Shown here: positions 9,396-16,373 of the stretch, piece after piece
Layout of the letters: each line of letters opens with the position of its first letter
Position numbering within the stretch: the first letter of the stretch is position 1
Virus record (IMG/VR): IMGVR_UViG_3300033142_001157
Coordinates: 1 to 40,386 of that record
Reading direction: 5' to 3' (one strand)
From: a virus
Length of the DNA: 40,386 nucleotides
Notes under the pieces: generated by a model
What the model was told of the DNA's origin: nothing
The model's input: the letters and a program-made list of their open reading frames with translations, nothing else
Database searches by the model: none
Position numbers and translations under genes: made by a program

Positions 9396-9792
9396 AATAG
9401 TTAATTGTTCCCAGTGTGGAACAAAACCAGAAATGCGCCACGATGAAAAACGTGGTCTTTTTATGCCTGCCTGTCCTAAATGCAAATATCATGCAGACCC
9501 GTTTTATACAGAGAATGGTGCAATTTATAGGTGGAATAAAATTAATGAAGCACATCGAGAGTGTCTAGGTTGCTCTGGCCAGCCTAAGTTACGTCATAGC
9601 AAATTGCGTGATATGTGGTTATTGCAATGCAGGGGCTGTGGCTGGAGAGGTCATTTAAGCCACACCGTGCAAGGCTCCCTCGTTGGCTGGCATAGAGCTA
9701 ATGAAAAAGGCAATAGCCATACAGCAATGCTTTGGCATGCTCGTTATGCTGAATTGCAGGAACAGCAACAAACATCAGGAATGGGTAGATGA
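9379..9792 (+). CDS. Tandem zinc-ribbon protein, Lar-like
   Basis: 137 residues from GTG 9379, overlapping the previous gene by 17 bases. Two copies of the same zinc-ribbon unit are visible. The first runs CSQCG...CPKC...YRWNKIN (about residues 10-57), the second CLGCS...CRGCGWRG...GWHRAN (about 63-110). The spacing and the closing W(N/H) motif match the Lar restriction-alleviation family, whose founder in the Rac prophage modulates type I restriction. A tandem pair is less usual. It lies directly before a Dam methylase, fitting an anti-restriction cassette. Function inferred. Confidence 0.6.
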   Translation: MTKPLEIVNCSQCGTKPEMRHDEKRGLFMPACPKCKYHADPFYTENGAIYRWNKINEAHRECLGCSGQPKLRHSKLRDMWLLQCRGCGWRGHLSHTVQGSLVGWHRANEKGNSHTAMLWHARYAELQEQQQTSGMGR

Positions 9793-10292
9793 ATTTTAAC
9801 ACTAACACTGAAAACAAAGAGGAATATTTAACTCCTCCTGAAATTATTGAGTCACTTGGTAGGTTTGACTTAGATCCTTGCTCACCAGAGGAAGATATTC
9901 GTCCTTGGGATACGGCTAAAAAACATTTTTCAAAAAGCCAAGATGGTTTAACTCAAAACTGGGTCGGTCGCGTTTGGTGTAACCCTCCTTATGGTCGAGA
10001 TACTTTTGTTTGGTTGGAAAAGTTAACCGAACACGGCAATGGTATGGCTTTGATTTTCGCTAGAACAGAAACAATAGGTTTTCATAAGCATATTTGGAAC
10101 AAGGCTGATGCGGTATTTTTCTTTAAAGGTCGAATTAAATTTTATCATGTTGATGGTACGCAGGCTGGAGCTGCTAACGCACCTAGCTGTCTTGTTGCGT
10201 ATGGCAAAAACAATGTAGAAGCATTACAAGCAAGTGGGTTAAAAGGCCGACTTGTTATTTTGAACGAAAGCCATTTGGCAATGGCAATTTAA
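9789..10292 (+). CDS. Phage N6-adenine methyltransferase, Dam type
   Basis: 167 residues, start overlapping the previous stop. It has the compact phage Dam fold: FDLDPCSP near residue 22, the catalytic NPPYG motif at about residue 59 (CNPPYGRDTF), then LIFARTET, and a C-terminal KGRIKF/ANAPSCLVAYG block typical of the family. The enzyme methylates adenine in phage DNA (target often GATC in this family, not provable here), protecting it from restriction or marking replication state. It pairs with the Lar-like protein just upstream. Confidence 0.9.
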   Translation: MNFNTNTENKEEYLTPPEIIESLGRFDLDPCSPEEDIRPWDTAKKHFSKSQDGLTQNWVGRVWCNPPYGRDTFVWLEKLTEHGNGMALIFARTETIGFHKHIWNKADAVFFFKGRIKFYHVDGTQAGAANAPSCLVAYGKNNVEALQASGLKGRLVILNESHLAMAI

Positions 10293-10314
10293 AACCAGAG
10301 ACTAGGAGTAATAC

Positions 10315-10659
10315 ATGAGCAGACAACCATTAGATAAAGGGCGTGTTGCGTACATAGCTGAAAAGTATCAGAGCAATCAACGTGATCCGCAATCAGGGCA
10401 ACCCGTTAATAAAAATCGTTATGCGACGGTAGGTCGTGCAACCAAGTGGGCAAACCAACAGGGTGAAAGTGTTGAGCTTGAATTAGATACAATGCCCATT
10501 GGCCACAGCGGATCGTTGAAATTGTTTATTTTTTGGGATAGCAATAACAACAACGCGCAACAAGTGGCACCACAGCAATATTCAGCTAATCAGGCTCAAG
10601 GCGGCTATCAACCAGCACCACCACAACAGGCTGGGCAACCCGCTCCGCAATATCGTTAA
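10315..10659 (+). CDS. SSB-like small protein with Gln/Pro-rich tail
   Basis: 114 residues with a good AGGAG ribosome site. The first 75 residues (KGRVAYIAEKY, NRYATVGRATKWANQ, ELELDTMPIGHSGSLKLFIFWD) suggest a small beta-rich domain. The last 35 are disordered and rich in Gln, Pro, Ala and Gly, as in single-stranded DNA-binding proteins. The usual acidic tip is missing (ends in QYR). Position among replication and early genes fits a DNA-binding role. I do not recognise the family with certainty. Confidence 0.4.
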   Translation: MSRQPLDKGRVAYIAEKYQSNQRDPQSGQPVNKNRYATVGRATKWANQQGESVELELDTMPIGHSGSLKLFIFWDSNNNNAQQVAPQQYSANQAQGGYQPAPPQQAGQPAPQYR

Positions 10660-10671
10660 AGGTTGGCTGGT

Positions 10672-10923
10672 ATGAGTGATTTACATTTAGATGCTATTAA
10701 AAACCCTAGTCATTATCACATTTTAGATGGTGTCGAATCTATTACAGTTATTGCCAGTGCAATGACGGTGGAAGAGTGGAGAGGTTTTTGTTTAGGTAAT
10801 ATTTTAAAATATCGAATTCGAGCTGGGAAAAAGGATAAATTAGAACAAGATATCGGTAAAGCTGATTTTTACAATGAGCTTTTTGTGCAGCATAAACATT
10901 TATGTAGAACTTCTGTGAAATGA
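10672..10923 (+). CDS. DUF3310 family protein
   Basis: 83 residues. The pattern NPSHYH...GVESITVI...FCLGNILKYRIRAGKK...DIGKADFY is the signature of DUF3310, a small protein common in phage early regions, sometimes called nucleotide kinase-like without proof. ATG 10672 is preferred over an upstream TTG. The last codons overlap the next gene (ATGA), so the two are likely translated together. Biochemical role unknown. Confidence 0.8.
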   Translation: MSDLHLDAIKNPSHYHILDGVESITVIASAMTVEEWRGFCLGNILKYRIRAGKKDKLEQDIGKADFYNELFVQHKHLCRTSVK

Positions 10924-11213
10924 TCCCTTTACATAAATATTGCTGTGATCGTTGTGGTAAAGATTGTAAACATCCTCAATATGATTTTGTCTGTTGTGGT
11001 GATTTGGTAGATTTAAAAAAATCTTATCAGGTGTATGGCGTTCAAAAATTATGTAAACATTGTGGGGACAAGGCAAATAAATTTGTTGATTATTACGGAA
11101 AAAAGCACTCCCAAGACTTACGTAATTTAAGAGCTTATTTATTATCTGGTACGCGTAGCATGGTGTTGTCACAACAACTGTATAATAGCTTGCATAACGC
11201 AGGCTATTATTAA
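10920..11213 (+). CDS. Small zinc-ribbon protein
   Basis: 97 residues, start coupled to the preceding stop by ATGA. CCDRCGKDC near residue 8 and CKHCGDK near residue 44 would bind one zinc. Between them lies a short insert (FVCCGDLVDL) with two more Cys. The C-terminal half is helical and basic. It resembles other phage zinc-ribbon proteins of unknown function. It is the last gene of the tight early operon. Confidence 0.6.
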   Translation: MIPLHKYCCDRCGKDCKHPQYDFVCCGDLVDLKKSYQVYGVQKLCKHCGDKANKFVDYYGKKHSQDLRNLRAYLLSGTRSMVLSQQLYNSLHNAGYY

Positions 11214-11278
11214 CTTAACTAGACACCAGCCACTAAGTCTTTAAAATAACGTGCTTATTTTGTATCAAGGATAAACAC

Positions 11279-11638
11279 ATGAATAAAAACATCTTAGTTG
11301 TTGGTGCAGTGGTTTTTGCTGTTGTGCTTTTTTTGGGATTTGGTAATAGTTATCAAAAAGCGGTTGATCATGTTGAGCTGGCTTATATAAATACATACTC
11401 CAGTGTTAAAGGGTATGCGGTTAAGTGTCAGCACAAAGAGATTAATGAGCGCCAATGGCTACGCTGCGCAAGTTCACCAGTTAAGAATATTGGGCTATGG
11501 GAAATTGTTGGAGTTGAAGGGCAGTATGAATACTTGGCGAGCAATGGAAAAGCGTTATCTGCTATGAATAAGTTTAATCAGCCAGAGTTTAAGCGTAACC
11601 CATCATCAACGAATGTGTTGAGTACATTTGATGATTAG
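11279..11638 (+). CDS. Single-pass membrane or secreted hypothetical protein
   Basis: 119 residues with AAGGA seven bases before ATG. Residues 6-22 (ILVVGAVVFAVVLFLGF) form one transmembrane helix or uncleaved signal, with the remainder outside the cytoplasm and containing two Cys (VKCQHKE, LRCASS) that could form a disulfide. Set apart by 65 bases from the early operon and just upstream of the late promoter. Possible superinfection-exclusion or moron protein by position; no family recognised. Confidence 0.5.
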   Translation: MNKNILVVGAVVFAVVLFLGFGNSYQKAVDHVELAYINTYSSVKGYAVKCQHKEINERQWLRCASSPVKNIGLWEIVGVEGQYEYLASNGKALSAMNKFNQPEFKRNPSSTNVLSTFDD

Positions 11639-11639
11639 A

Positions 11640-11655
11640 ACAAATACACAAATGA
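11640..11655 (+). repeat. Dispersed CACAAAARCACA motif, copy 2
   Basis: ACAAATACACAAATGA, matching 14 of 16 bases of the copy at 36454. It lies between the membrane-protein gene and the late promoter. Confidence 0.5.
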
Positions 11656-11682
11656 TTAAATGATGAAATGTTTAAAAACTTG

Positions 11683-11712
11683 TTGACACAATGACACGCC
11701 TAGAGCTATCAT
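11683..11712 (+). promoter_or_regulatory. Late promoter, pR'-like
   Basis: Consensus -35 TTGACA (11683-11688), 18-base spacer, -10 TATCAT (11707-11712). A start near 11719 would meet a terminator about 25 bases later and a second one about 90 bases later. That is the lambda pR' arrangement in which Q is needed for late transcription. Promoter strength and Q dependence are inferred. Confidence 0.7.
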
Positions 11713-11740
11713 TTTGCTAAATTACGAGAAGTATATAAAA

Positions 11741-11766
11741 AAGCCTGCCACCGAGCAGGTTTTTTT
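11741..11766 (+). terminator. First terminator after late promoter
   Basis: Stem CCTGC (11744-11748) with GCAGG (11755-11759), extended by A-T pairs, followed by seven Ts. It would stop late transcription unless antitermination occurs. Confidence 0.85.
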
Positions 11767-11780
11767 GTGCCCGTAAAACA

Positions 11781-11802
11781 ACAAAAGCACAAATAAACAT
11801 TT
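11781..11802 (+). repeat. Dispersed CACAAAARCACA motif, copy 3
   Basis: ACAAAAGCACAAATAAAC followed by ATTT. CACAAATAAACATTT is identical over 15 bases to part of the copy upstream of parA. It sits between the two late terminators. Confidence 0.65.
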
Positions 11803-11806
11803 ATAC

Positions 11807-11832
11807 AAACCCACCTTTGAGTGGGTTTTTTT
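11807..11832 (+). terminator. Second terminator before the lysis genes
   Basis: Stem AAACCCAC (11807-11814) with GTGGGTTT (11821-11828), loop CTTTGA, followed by a T-run to 11832. It lies 14 bases before the first lysis gene. Confidence 0.85.
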
Positions 11833-11846
11833 ATTGGAGTTGAGAT

Positions 11847-12116
11847 ATGGATGCGACCAATCTTATAGCGTTACTAACTCTGATTGTGTTGGCCGTAGGC
11901 GGATTATTGTCTTTGCTATGGAGCAAGGTTAATGCGATGTCTCAACAAATTGCCGATGAACGAGTTAAATCTGCTGAAAAGTATATTACGACCCATGACA
12001 TGGAGCGTCGCTTAGAGCAGGCCATTGCCCCGTTGGAGAAGATGATGGAGCGCATGGAAACTCAAAACAATCAAATTGTTCAACTATTACAAAAACATTA
12101 TGCGGAGGTTAGTTAA
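11847..12116 (+). CDS. Small membrane protein of the lysis cassette
   Basis: 89 residues. Residues 5-26 (NLIALLTLIVLAVGGLLSLL) are one transmembrane segment with the N-terminus short. The rest is a charged coiled coil (EQAIAPLEKMMERMETQNNQ). It has the shape of an i-spanin or an accessory holin and sits directly before the endolysin with a TAATG overlap. No separate Rz/Rz1 pair was found elsewhere, so a spanin role is attractive but unproven. Confidence 0.6.
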   Translation: MDATNLIALLTLIVLAVGGLLSLLWSKVNAMSQQIADERVKSAEKYITTHDMERRLEQAIAPLEKMMERMETQNNQIVQLLQKHYAEVS

Positions 12117-12670
12117 TGTCTAACAGCACAATTAAACGCTCTGCTATTGCAGAGGTGATAGAGCGAGAGGGCGGTTATGTTAACCATCCAGATGATCGTG
12201 GAGGCGCAACTTGCTGGGGTGTCACTGAGCGAGTTGCTCGACAGCATGGCTATCACGGTGATATGCAACATTACCCAGTCGAGTTGGCTATCGATGTTTA
12301 TGATGCAGAGTATTGGCAACGGCTAAAACTGGATGATGTTGCTAATTACAGTATTGATTTAGCCTGCAAAATTTTTGATTTCGGTGTTAATAGCGGAATA
12401 AAGAGAGCAGGTATTCATTTTCAGCGGTTACTAAATTCATTAAATAATCGTGGTACATATTACCCTGATTTAACAGTGGATGGTTTAGTTGGCCAGCAAA
12501 CTATTTCAGCATTGGATGGTTTTGCTCGTAAGCGTGGTAAGCATGGCTTATCTGTTTTAGCTGAATCATTAAACGGCCTACGCATTGCTTTTTGTGTTGG
12601 CATTACAGAAAACAATGAATCACAAGAGGCGTTCTCTTTTGGTTGGTTGTCTCGCATTGTTAAACTTTAG
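12116..12670 (+). CDS. Endolysin, GH108-type N-acetylmuramidase
   Basis: 184 residues. The N-terminal catalytic signature is EREGGYVNHPDDRGGATCWG, with the catalytic Glu at about residue 15, as in glycoside hydrolase family 108 (ZliS-like) enzymes. The C-terminal part (VDGLVGQQTISAL) matches the small peptidoglycan-binding domain that usually follows. It cuts the glycan strands of the cell wall at the end of infection. There is no signal peptide, so release depends on a holin, which lies next in the operon. Confidence 0.92.
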   Translation: MSNSTIKRSAIAEVIEREGGYVNHPDDRGGATCWGVTERVARQHGYHGDMQHYPVELAIDVYDAEYWQRLKLDDVANYSIDLACKIFDFGVNSGIKRAGIHFQRLLNSLNNRGTYYPDLTVDGLVGQQTISALDGFARKRGKHGLSVLAESLNGLRIAFCVGITENNESQEAFSFGWLSRIVKL

Positions 12671-12678
12671 GAGTAGTT

Positions 12679-13224
12679 ATGGGTTTTATTAGTATTGCGC
12701 TTGGCCTTGCCAAACTTACAGGCTTGGATAAGAAAATAGGTCGCTGGATTGGTGGTGATAATGGTGAAGCTGTTGCTGAGAAAGTGGTTAGCATTGCCCA
12801 GCAAGTTACAGGTTCTAATTCACCAGAACATGCACTATCTCAATTAGAAGCAGATCCAAACAAACTGATTGAGTTTGAACAAGCGATGCATGAGCGTGAG
12901 TTTGATCTTGAAGAGCTTGCGTACAAAGACCGCGAAAATGCTCGAGCTATGCAGGTTGCTGCTTTGCAAAGCAATGATAAGTTTTCTAAGCGTTTTGTTT
13001 ATTATTTCGCTATCGGTTGGAGTTTGTTTGCGTGTGCATATTTAGCATTCATTACATTCGCTGAAATTCCTGAAGCGAATATCCGTTTTGCTGACACAGT
13101 GCTGGGCTTTTTATTGGGCACAGTATTGGCAGGTATGTTTGGGTTTTTCTATGGCTCAAGCGCAGGCAGTGAACGACGCTCTGAGCAACAAGATTTACAG
13201 GCAGCTATCAAAGCTAACGCCTGA
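12679..13224 (+). CDS. Holin of the 3TM/GTA type
   Basis: 181 residues with AGGAG before ATG. The long amphipathic N-terminal half includes FDLEELAYKDRENARAMQVA. It is followed by two clear membrane helices (YYFAIGWSLFACAYLAFITF and ADTVLGFLLGTVLAGMFGFFYG) and a polar tail. This matches the 3TM holin family found in gene transfer agents and many phages. It would open the inner membrane for the endolysin. Family call confident. Confidence 0.85.
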   Translation: MGFISIALGLAKLTGLDKKIGRWIGGDNGEAVAEKVVSIAQQVTGSNSPEHALSQLEADPNKLIEFEQAMHEREFDLEELAYKDRENARAMQVAALQSNDKFSKRFVYYFAIGWSLFACAYLAFITFAEIPEANIRFADTVLGFLLGTVLAGMFGFFYGSSAGSERRSEQQDLQAAIKANA

Positions 13225-13266
13225 CGTCAGTAACACCTCTGCAAGTTGTGCCCTAATTAAAAACTA

Positions 13267-13380
13267 GGAGCGCAGGCTGTACGATTTGCAGTTGTAATAG
13301 GCCAGAGACCTACCCGTGACCTACACATGGATCGGGTAGAGAGGCAAGCCGAAGCTCCGAACGACTAAGTGATGCTAGTC
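13267..13380 (+). ncRNA. Structured intergenic segment after holin
   Basis: GGAGC (13267-13271) pairs with GCTCC (13354-13358), enclosing CTACCCG (13310-13316) with CGGGTAG (13333-13339). A separate hairpin GACTA (13363-13367) with TAGTC (13376-13380) follows. No credible coding frame fills 13225-13460; a 38-codon frame at 13151-13267 overlaps the holin and has no strong ribosome site. It may be a folded RNA on the late transcript or part of the packaging region. Type uncertain. Confidence 0.4.
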
Positions 13381-13462
13381 ACCTGTTATGTGTAATGGGT
13401 AAACGCTGACGGTGGGGAATAGACCCACAAATTAAAAGGTACTCCCGGGCAAATAGCAACAG

Positions 13463-13679
13463 ACGGGGGGCTAACCCGCGCGGTGTGCGTCGGTTTGAAC
13501 TTTTTTTCTCAGTCCTTTCTCCTTTTTGGGTGAGAAAGGAATTAATTGAGGCACTACCCCACCAAGCGAGAGCTGACGGGGCTTGTGTTTTTCCTGATGT
13601 GCTTGTTATCGAGCAAATCAGAAAGGACACATTCACACAAAAACACATTTAAACAAAAATACATTAGTCCTTTCTCACC
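13463..13679. other. Candidate cos region with repeated terminase-binding sites
   Basis: A GC-rich block (ACGGGGGGCTAACCCGCGCG, 13463-13482) in otherwise AT-rich DNA is a candidate cosN. After it come four copies of a GTCCTTTCTCACC-like element: 13511-13522 (+), 13529-13540 (-), 13619-13630 (-) and 13666-13679 (+). The second and fourth share 12 identical bases. This is the lambda layout cosN-cosB-terS, with R sites bound by the small terminase. The exact nick site cannot be read. The dispersed-motif copy 4 lies inside. Confidence 0.6.
13636..13655 (+). repeat. Dispersed CACAAAARCACA motif, copy 4
   Basis: CACAAAAACACATTTAAACA, one mismatch from the repA-leader copy over the CACAAAARCACATTTAA core. 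It lies inside the cos-like region. Confidence 0.6.
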
Positions 13680-13689
13680 GAGGTGCATT

Positions 13690-14250
13690 GTGGGCATTTT
13701 AGTTTCTAAAAAAGGCTTGGCTGACTTACTCGGCAAATCACCAAAACACATCAGTAATTTAATTGATGATGGTTTGCCAGTTGAAGGTGGTGGAGGTCGC
13801 GGTAAAGCTGTTGAGATAGATTCTGAATCAGCAATCAATTTTTTAATCCGCAGAGAAATAGCCAAACGCTTAGGTGACGAAGAGGACGACGGTAGTAATC
13901 AAGCTGATGCCGATCTTGAGTTAAAGCGAGTCAGAAAGGAAAAAATTGAGCTGGAAATTGACATCAAAAAACGGGGCTTATTACCGTTTGATGCAGTTGA
14001 GAGTATTTTATTTTTAATTGCGAACGTGTATGCGACGCAGCTGGATTCGCTTGCAAGCCGAGTCGCCAGTGATATGGCGGTGTTAGATGACCCAGCAGAA
14101 ATTAGACAATTATTATTCAAGGAATGTCGAGGAATACGGGAGGCAACTGCCGACCGCCTCGGTACTGAAATTCAAAAACTCACTCAAGAGATTGATGAAA
14201 TCACTATCAGTGATGCAATCTATGGTGACAGCTCCACCGCTGAGGAATAG
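13690..14250 (+). CDS. terS: Terminase small subunit, Nu1-like
   Basis: 186 residues from GTG 13690, chosen because GAGG is six bases upstream and the protein then begins with the Nu1 winged-helix DNA-binding domain (VSKKGLADLLGKSPKHISNL, then DDGLPVEGGGGRGK). The long open frame further upstream covers the cos-like repeats and is not protein-like. The helical middle (ELKRVRKEKIELEIDIKKRG) and the C-terminal part would bind the large subunit. It recognises cos DNA, most likely the four repeats immediately upstream. Its 3' end overlaps terL. Confidence 0.88.
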   Translation: MGILVSKKGLADLLGKSPKHISNLIDDGLPVEGGGGRGKAVEIDSESAINFLIRREIAKRLGDEEDDGSNQADADLELKRVRKEKIELEIDIKKRGLLPFDAVESILFLIANVYATQLDSLASRVASDMAVLDDPAEIRQLLFKECRGIREATADRLGTEIQKLTQEIDEITISDAIYGDSSTAEE

Positions 14251-16153
14251 TGCAGAGTGGGCGAGTGCTGAACGGGTTATGCCGTCGTCCTCCCCCATTC
14301 CTGGCAAATTCGACGCCTCACGAAATCCATACATTATCCCGATTGCTGAGGCTGTTGCTGATTTTCGTTTTAACAAAATCACTGCGGTTATGGGCACGCA
14401 GATGGGTAAATCGGTTGGGCTAGAAAATATCGTCGGGTGGCGATTAGATGACGACCCAACACCTATTTTATATGTGGCTCCAACTACATCAATGATTGAT
14501 AACACCATAGAGCCACGCTTTATGGATATGTTTCGCCAGTGCGAGTCATTAAATCGAAAATTCAACTGGACAGGTTCCACTAAGTACACCAAGTGGTTAT
14601 CAGGTGTAAAGTTTCGTTTTGCATGGGCTGGCTCTCCGACTGAGCTAGCAGGTGACTCCGCAGGTTTTATTTTGGTTGATGAAGTCGACCGAATTGTTAA
14701 TACAAGCGAGGGTGATACCACAGCAATTATTGAAGCGCGTGGCGATGCTTATGTTGACTCTAAAGTGCTTTATACGGCAACACCAACCTCTGGCAAGGTT
14801 GAACGAGTCGAACACCCCAACACTGGTCTTATGGTTTGGGGTGTTCAAAAAGAGAGTAAGTTACTTGGCTCTAAAGTTTGGCAATTATGGCAAGCGGGCA
14901 CTCGACACGAATGGCAGGTGCCATGCCCTGATTGTAACGACTACTTTTCTCCATCCAGTCATCTTATTTGGTGGCACGGTAAAAGAGGGGAGGATTTAGT
15001 TGAGCCAACAGTTGCTGCTAAAACGGCTAGATTGAATTGTCCGCATTGTGGCAGTCAAATAAAAGATAAATTCAGACAGGGCATGAACAAGCTCGGTCGA
15101 GCTGTTGCACCTGGAGAAGTATGCAAGAACGGCATAGTGACAGGAACAGCAGATACAGATGGAAACAACCACTATTCATTATGGGTGTCAGGGCTATTTA
15201 GTTTTTCAGCTAAAAAAAGCCTTGGTTATTGTGCCCAGCGTTTATGTGCAGCCGAAAACAGCGGTGACCCTGCCACATTGCAGGGCGTATTAAATACCGT
15301 TTTCGGTGAATGTTATGCAGGCTCAGGTGAAGTACCAGAGTGGCAAGCTGTTCGTGCAATGGCGCATAAATATCATTTAGGTGAATTACTCAACCCCCCT
15401 GCGTTATTGCTTGGCACAGTTGATGTGCAAAAAAATCGACTCGTTTGGGTTGTTCGGGCGTGGTATGAGGGCATGGGTAGCGCATTAGTTGATTGCGGTG
15501 AATTGTGGGGTGACACATTACAAGATGATGTTTGGGATCAGTTGAGTGAGCTGCTCGAGCAAACATTTGATGGTGTGGCCATTGATGATTTTGGCATTGA
15601 CTGTGGTTATCGAGACGACAAAGTTTTTGATTTTGTCCGTGATCATAAAGGCAAGGCTCGTGCTTTACGTGGCGGTAGTTTAGATAAACCGTTTCGCGCT
15701 GTTCGTGTTGATGTAAATGAGCGCGGTAAAACACGTAAACGTGGTGATACGCGTTGGGATTTTGATTCATCACGCGCAAAAGCATGGGTACATAGCCGTA
15801 TTGGTTGGGATAAAAAACGCCCTGCGTGGTGGGTTTTGCCTGCCGATATTAGTGAGTCATATTGTAAAGAGATCACAGGTGAAGAGTTCGACGAGGCCAC
15901 TCAAGAGTGGAACCGTCTTGGTGAAAACCACTTTTTAGACTGTGAGGCTATGCAATACATGCTAGCCAAAATGAAAGGACTACATCGTAAAAAGAAAATC
16001 ATCATGCTTGATGGTTTTACTGAAAAAGTTACTGCGCCAGTTGCTACGGAAAAAGAGGCTCCTCCAGTGCCGATGAAACCTGTAGCGGCTGCGCCAGTAT
16101 CACAACAACAACCAGATAGCTGGCTAGGCCAGTATGCAGATGATTGGATTTAA
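14195..16153 (+). CDS. terL: Terminase large subunit, lambda GpA family
   Basis: About 652 residues. Packaging motor and cos-cleaving nuclease. Walker A-like VMGTQMGKSVG is near residue 66, Walker B plus catalytic Glu ILVDEVDR near 159, and coupling motif YTATPTSGK near 188. A Cys pair set (CPDC...CPHC) typical of GpA lies near 245-285, and the nuclease segment begins TVDVQKNRLVW near 408. The start is uncertain: ATG 14195 has a weak AAGAG, while 14213 or 14222 would also give the conserved region. The upstream frame to 14087 overlaps terS too far. The GpA family implies cos packaging, matching the repeats before terS. Confidence 0.92.
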   Translation: MKSLSVMQSMVTAPPLRNSAEWASAERVMPSSSPIPGKFDASRNPYIIPIAEAVADFRFNKITAVMGTQMGKSVGLENIVGWRLDDDPTPILYVAPTTSMIDNTIEPRFMDMFRQCESLNRKFNWTGSTKYTKWLSGVKFRFAWAGSPTELAGDSAGFILVDEVDRIVNTSEGDTTAIIEARGDAYVDSKVLYTATPTSGKVERVEHPNTGLMVWGVQKESKLLGSKVWQLWQAGTRHEWQVPCPDCNDYFSPSSHLIWWHGKRGEDLVEPTVAAKTARLNCPHCGSQIKDKFRQGMNKLGRAVAPGEVCKNGIVTGTADTDGNNHYSLWVSGLFSFSAKKSLGYCAQRLCAAENSGDPATLQGVLNTVFGECYAGSGEVPEWQAVRAMAHKYHLGELLNPPALLLGTVDVQKNRLVWVVRAWYEGMGSALVDCGELWGDTLQDDVWDQLSELLEQTFDGVAIDDFGIDCGYRDDKVFDFVRDHKGKARALRGGSLDKPFRAVRVDVNERGKTRKRGDTRWDFDSSRAKAWVHSRIGWDKKRPAWWVLPADISESYCKEITGEEFDEATQEWNRLGENHFLDCEAMQYMLAKMKGLHRKKKIIMLDGFTEKVTAPVATEKEAPPVPMKPVAAAPVSQQQPDSWLGQYADDWI

Positions 16154-16155
16154 AT

Positions 16156-16365
16156 ATGTATTCACGAGCGCAAGCTAAACAGATGCTGGATTTTTACATC
16201 GAGGCTGAGACTCGGGTGCTATCTGGCAAAAGCATTACTAAAGACGGTAGAACGTGGACACGGGAGAACTTAGTCGATATTCGCAAAGGTCGCCAAGAGT
16301 GGGAAACAATTTACCGTAACTTATCACCCAGTCGCTCATCAGGTATGCGATTAGCAGAGTTTTAG
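16156..16365 (+). CDS. Head-tail joining protein, GpW/DUF6148-like
   Basis: 69 residues from ATG 16156, preferred over TTG 16144. The sequence MYSRAQAKQMLDFYIEAE with the following TWTRENLVDIRKGRQEWE matches the small helical gpW-like joining family found between TerL and portal in lambda-type modules. It helps connect the filled head to the tail. Position and length agree. Confidence 0.82.
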   Translation: MYSRAQAKQMLDFYIEAETRVLSGKSITKDGRTWTRENLVDIRKGRQEWETIYRNLSPSRSSGMRLAEF

Positions 16366-16373
16366 GCGGCTAA

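Noticed and set aside
13151-13267. 38-codon frame overlapping the holin end, as an Rz1-like spanin
   Set aside because: No lipobox, no signal sequence and no ribosome site.
14113-14721. Minus-strand frame of about 200 residues opposite terL
   Set aside because: Antisense to the conserved ATPase region, Ser-rich product with no recognisable domain.
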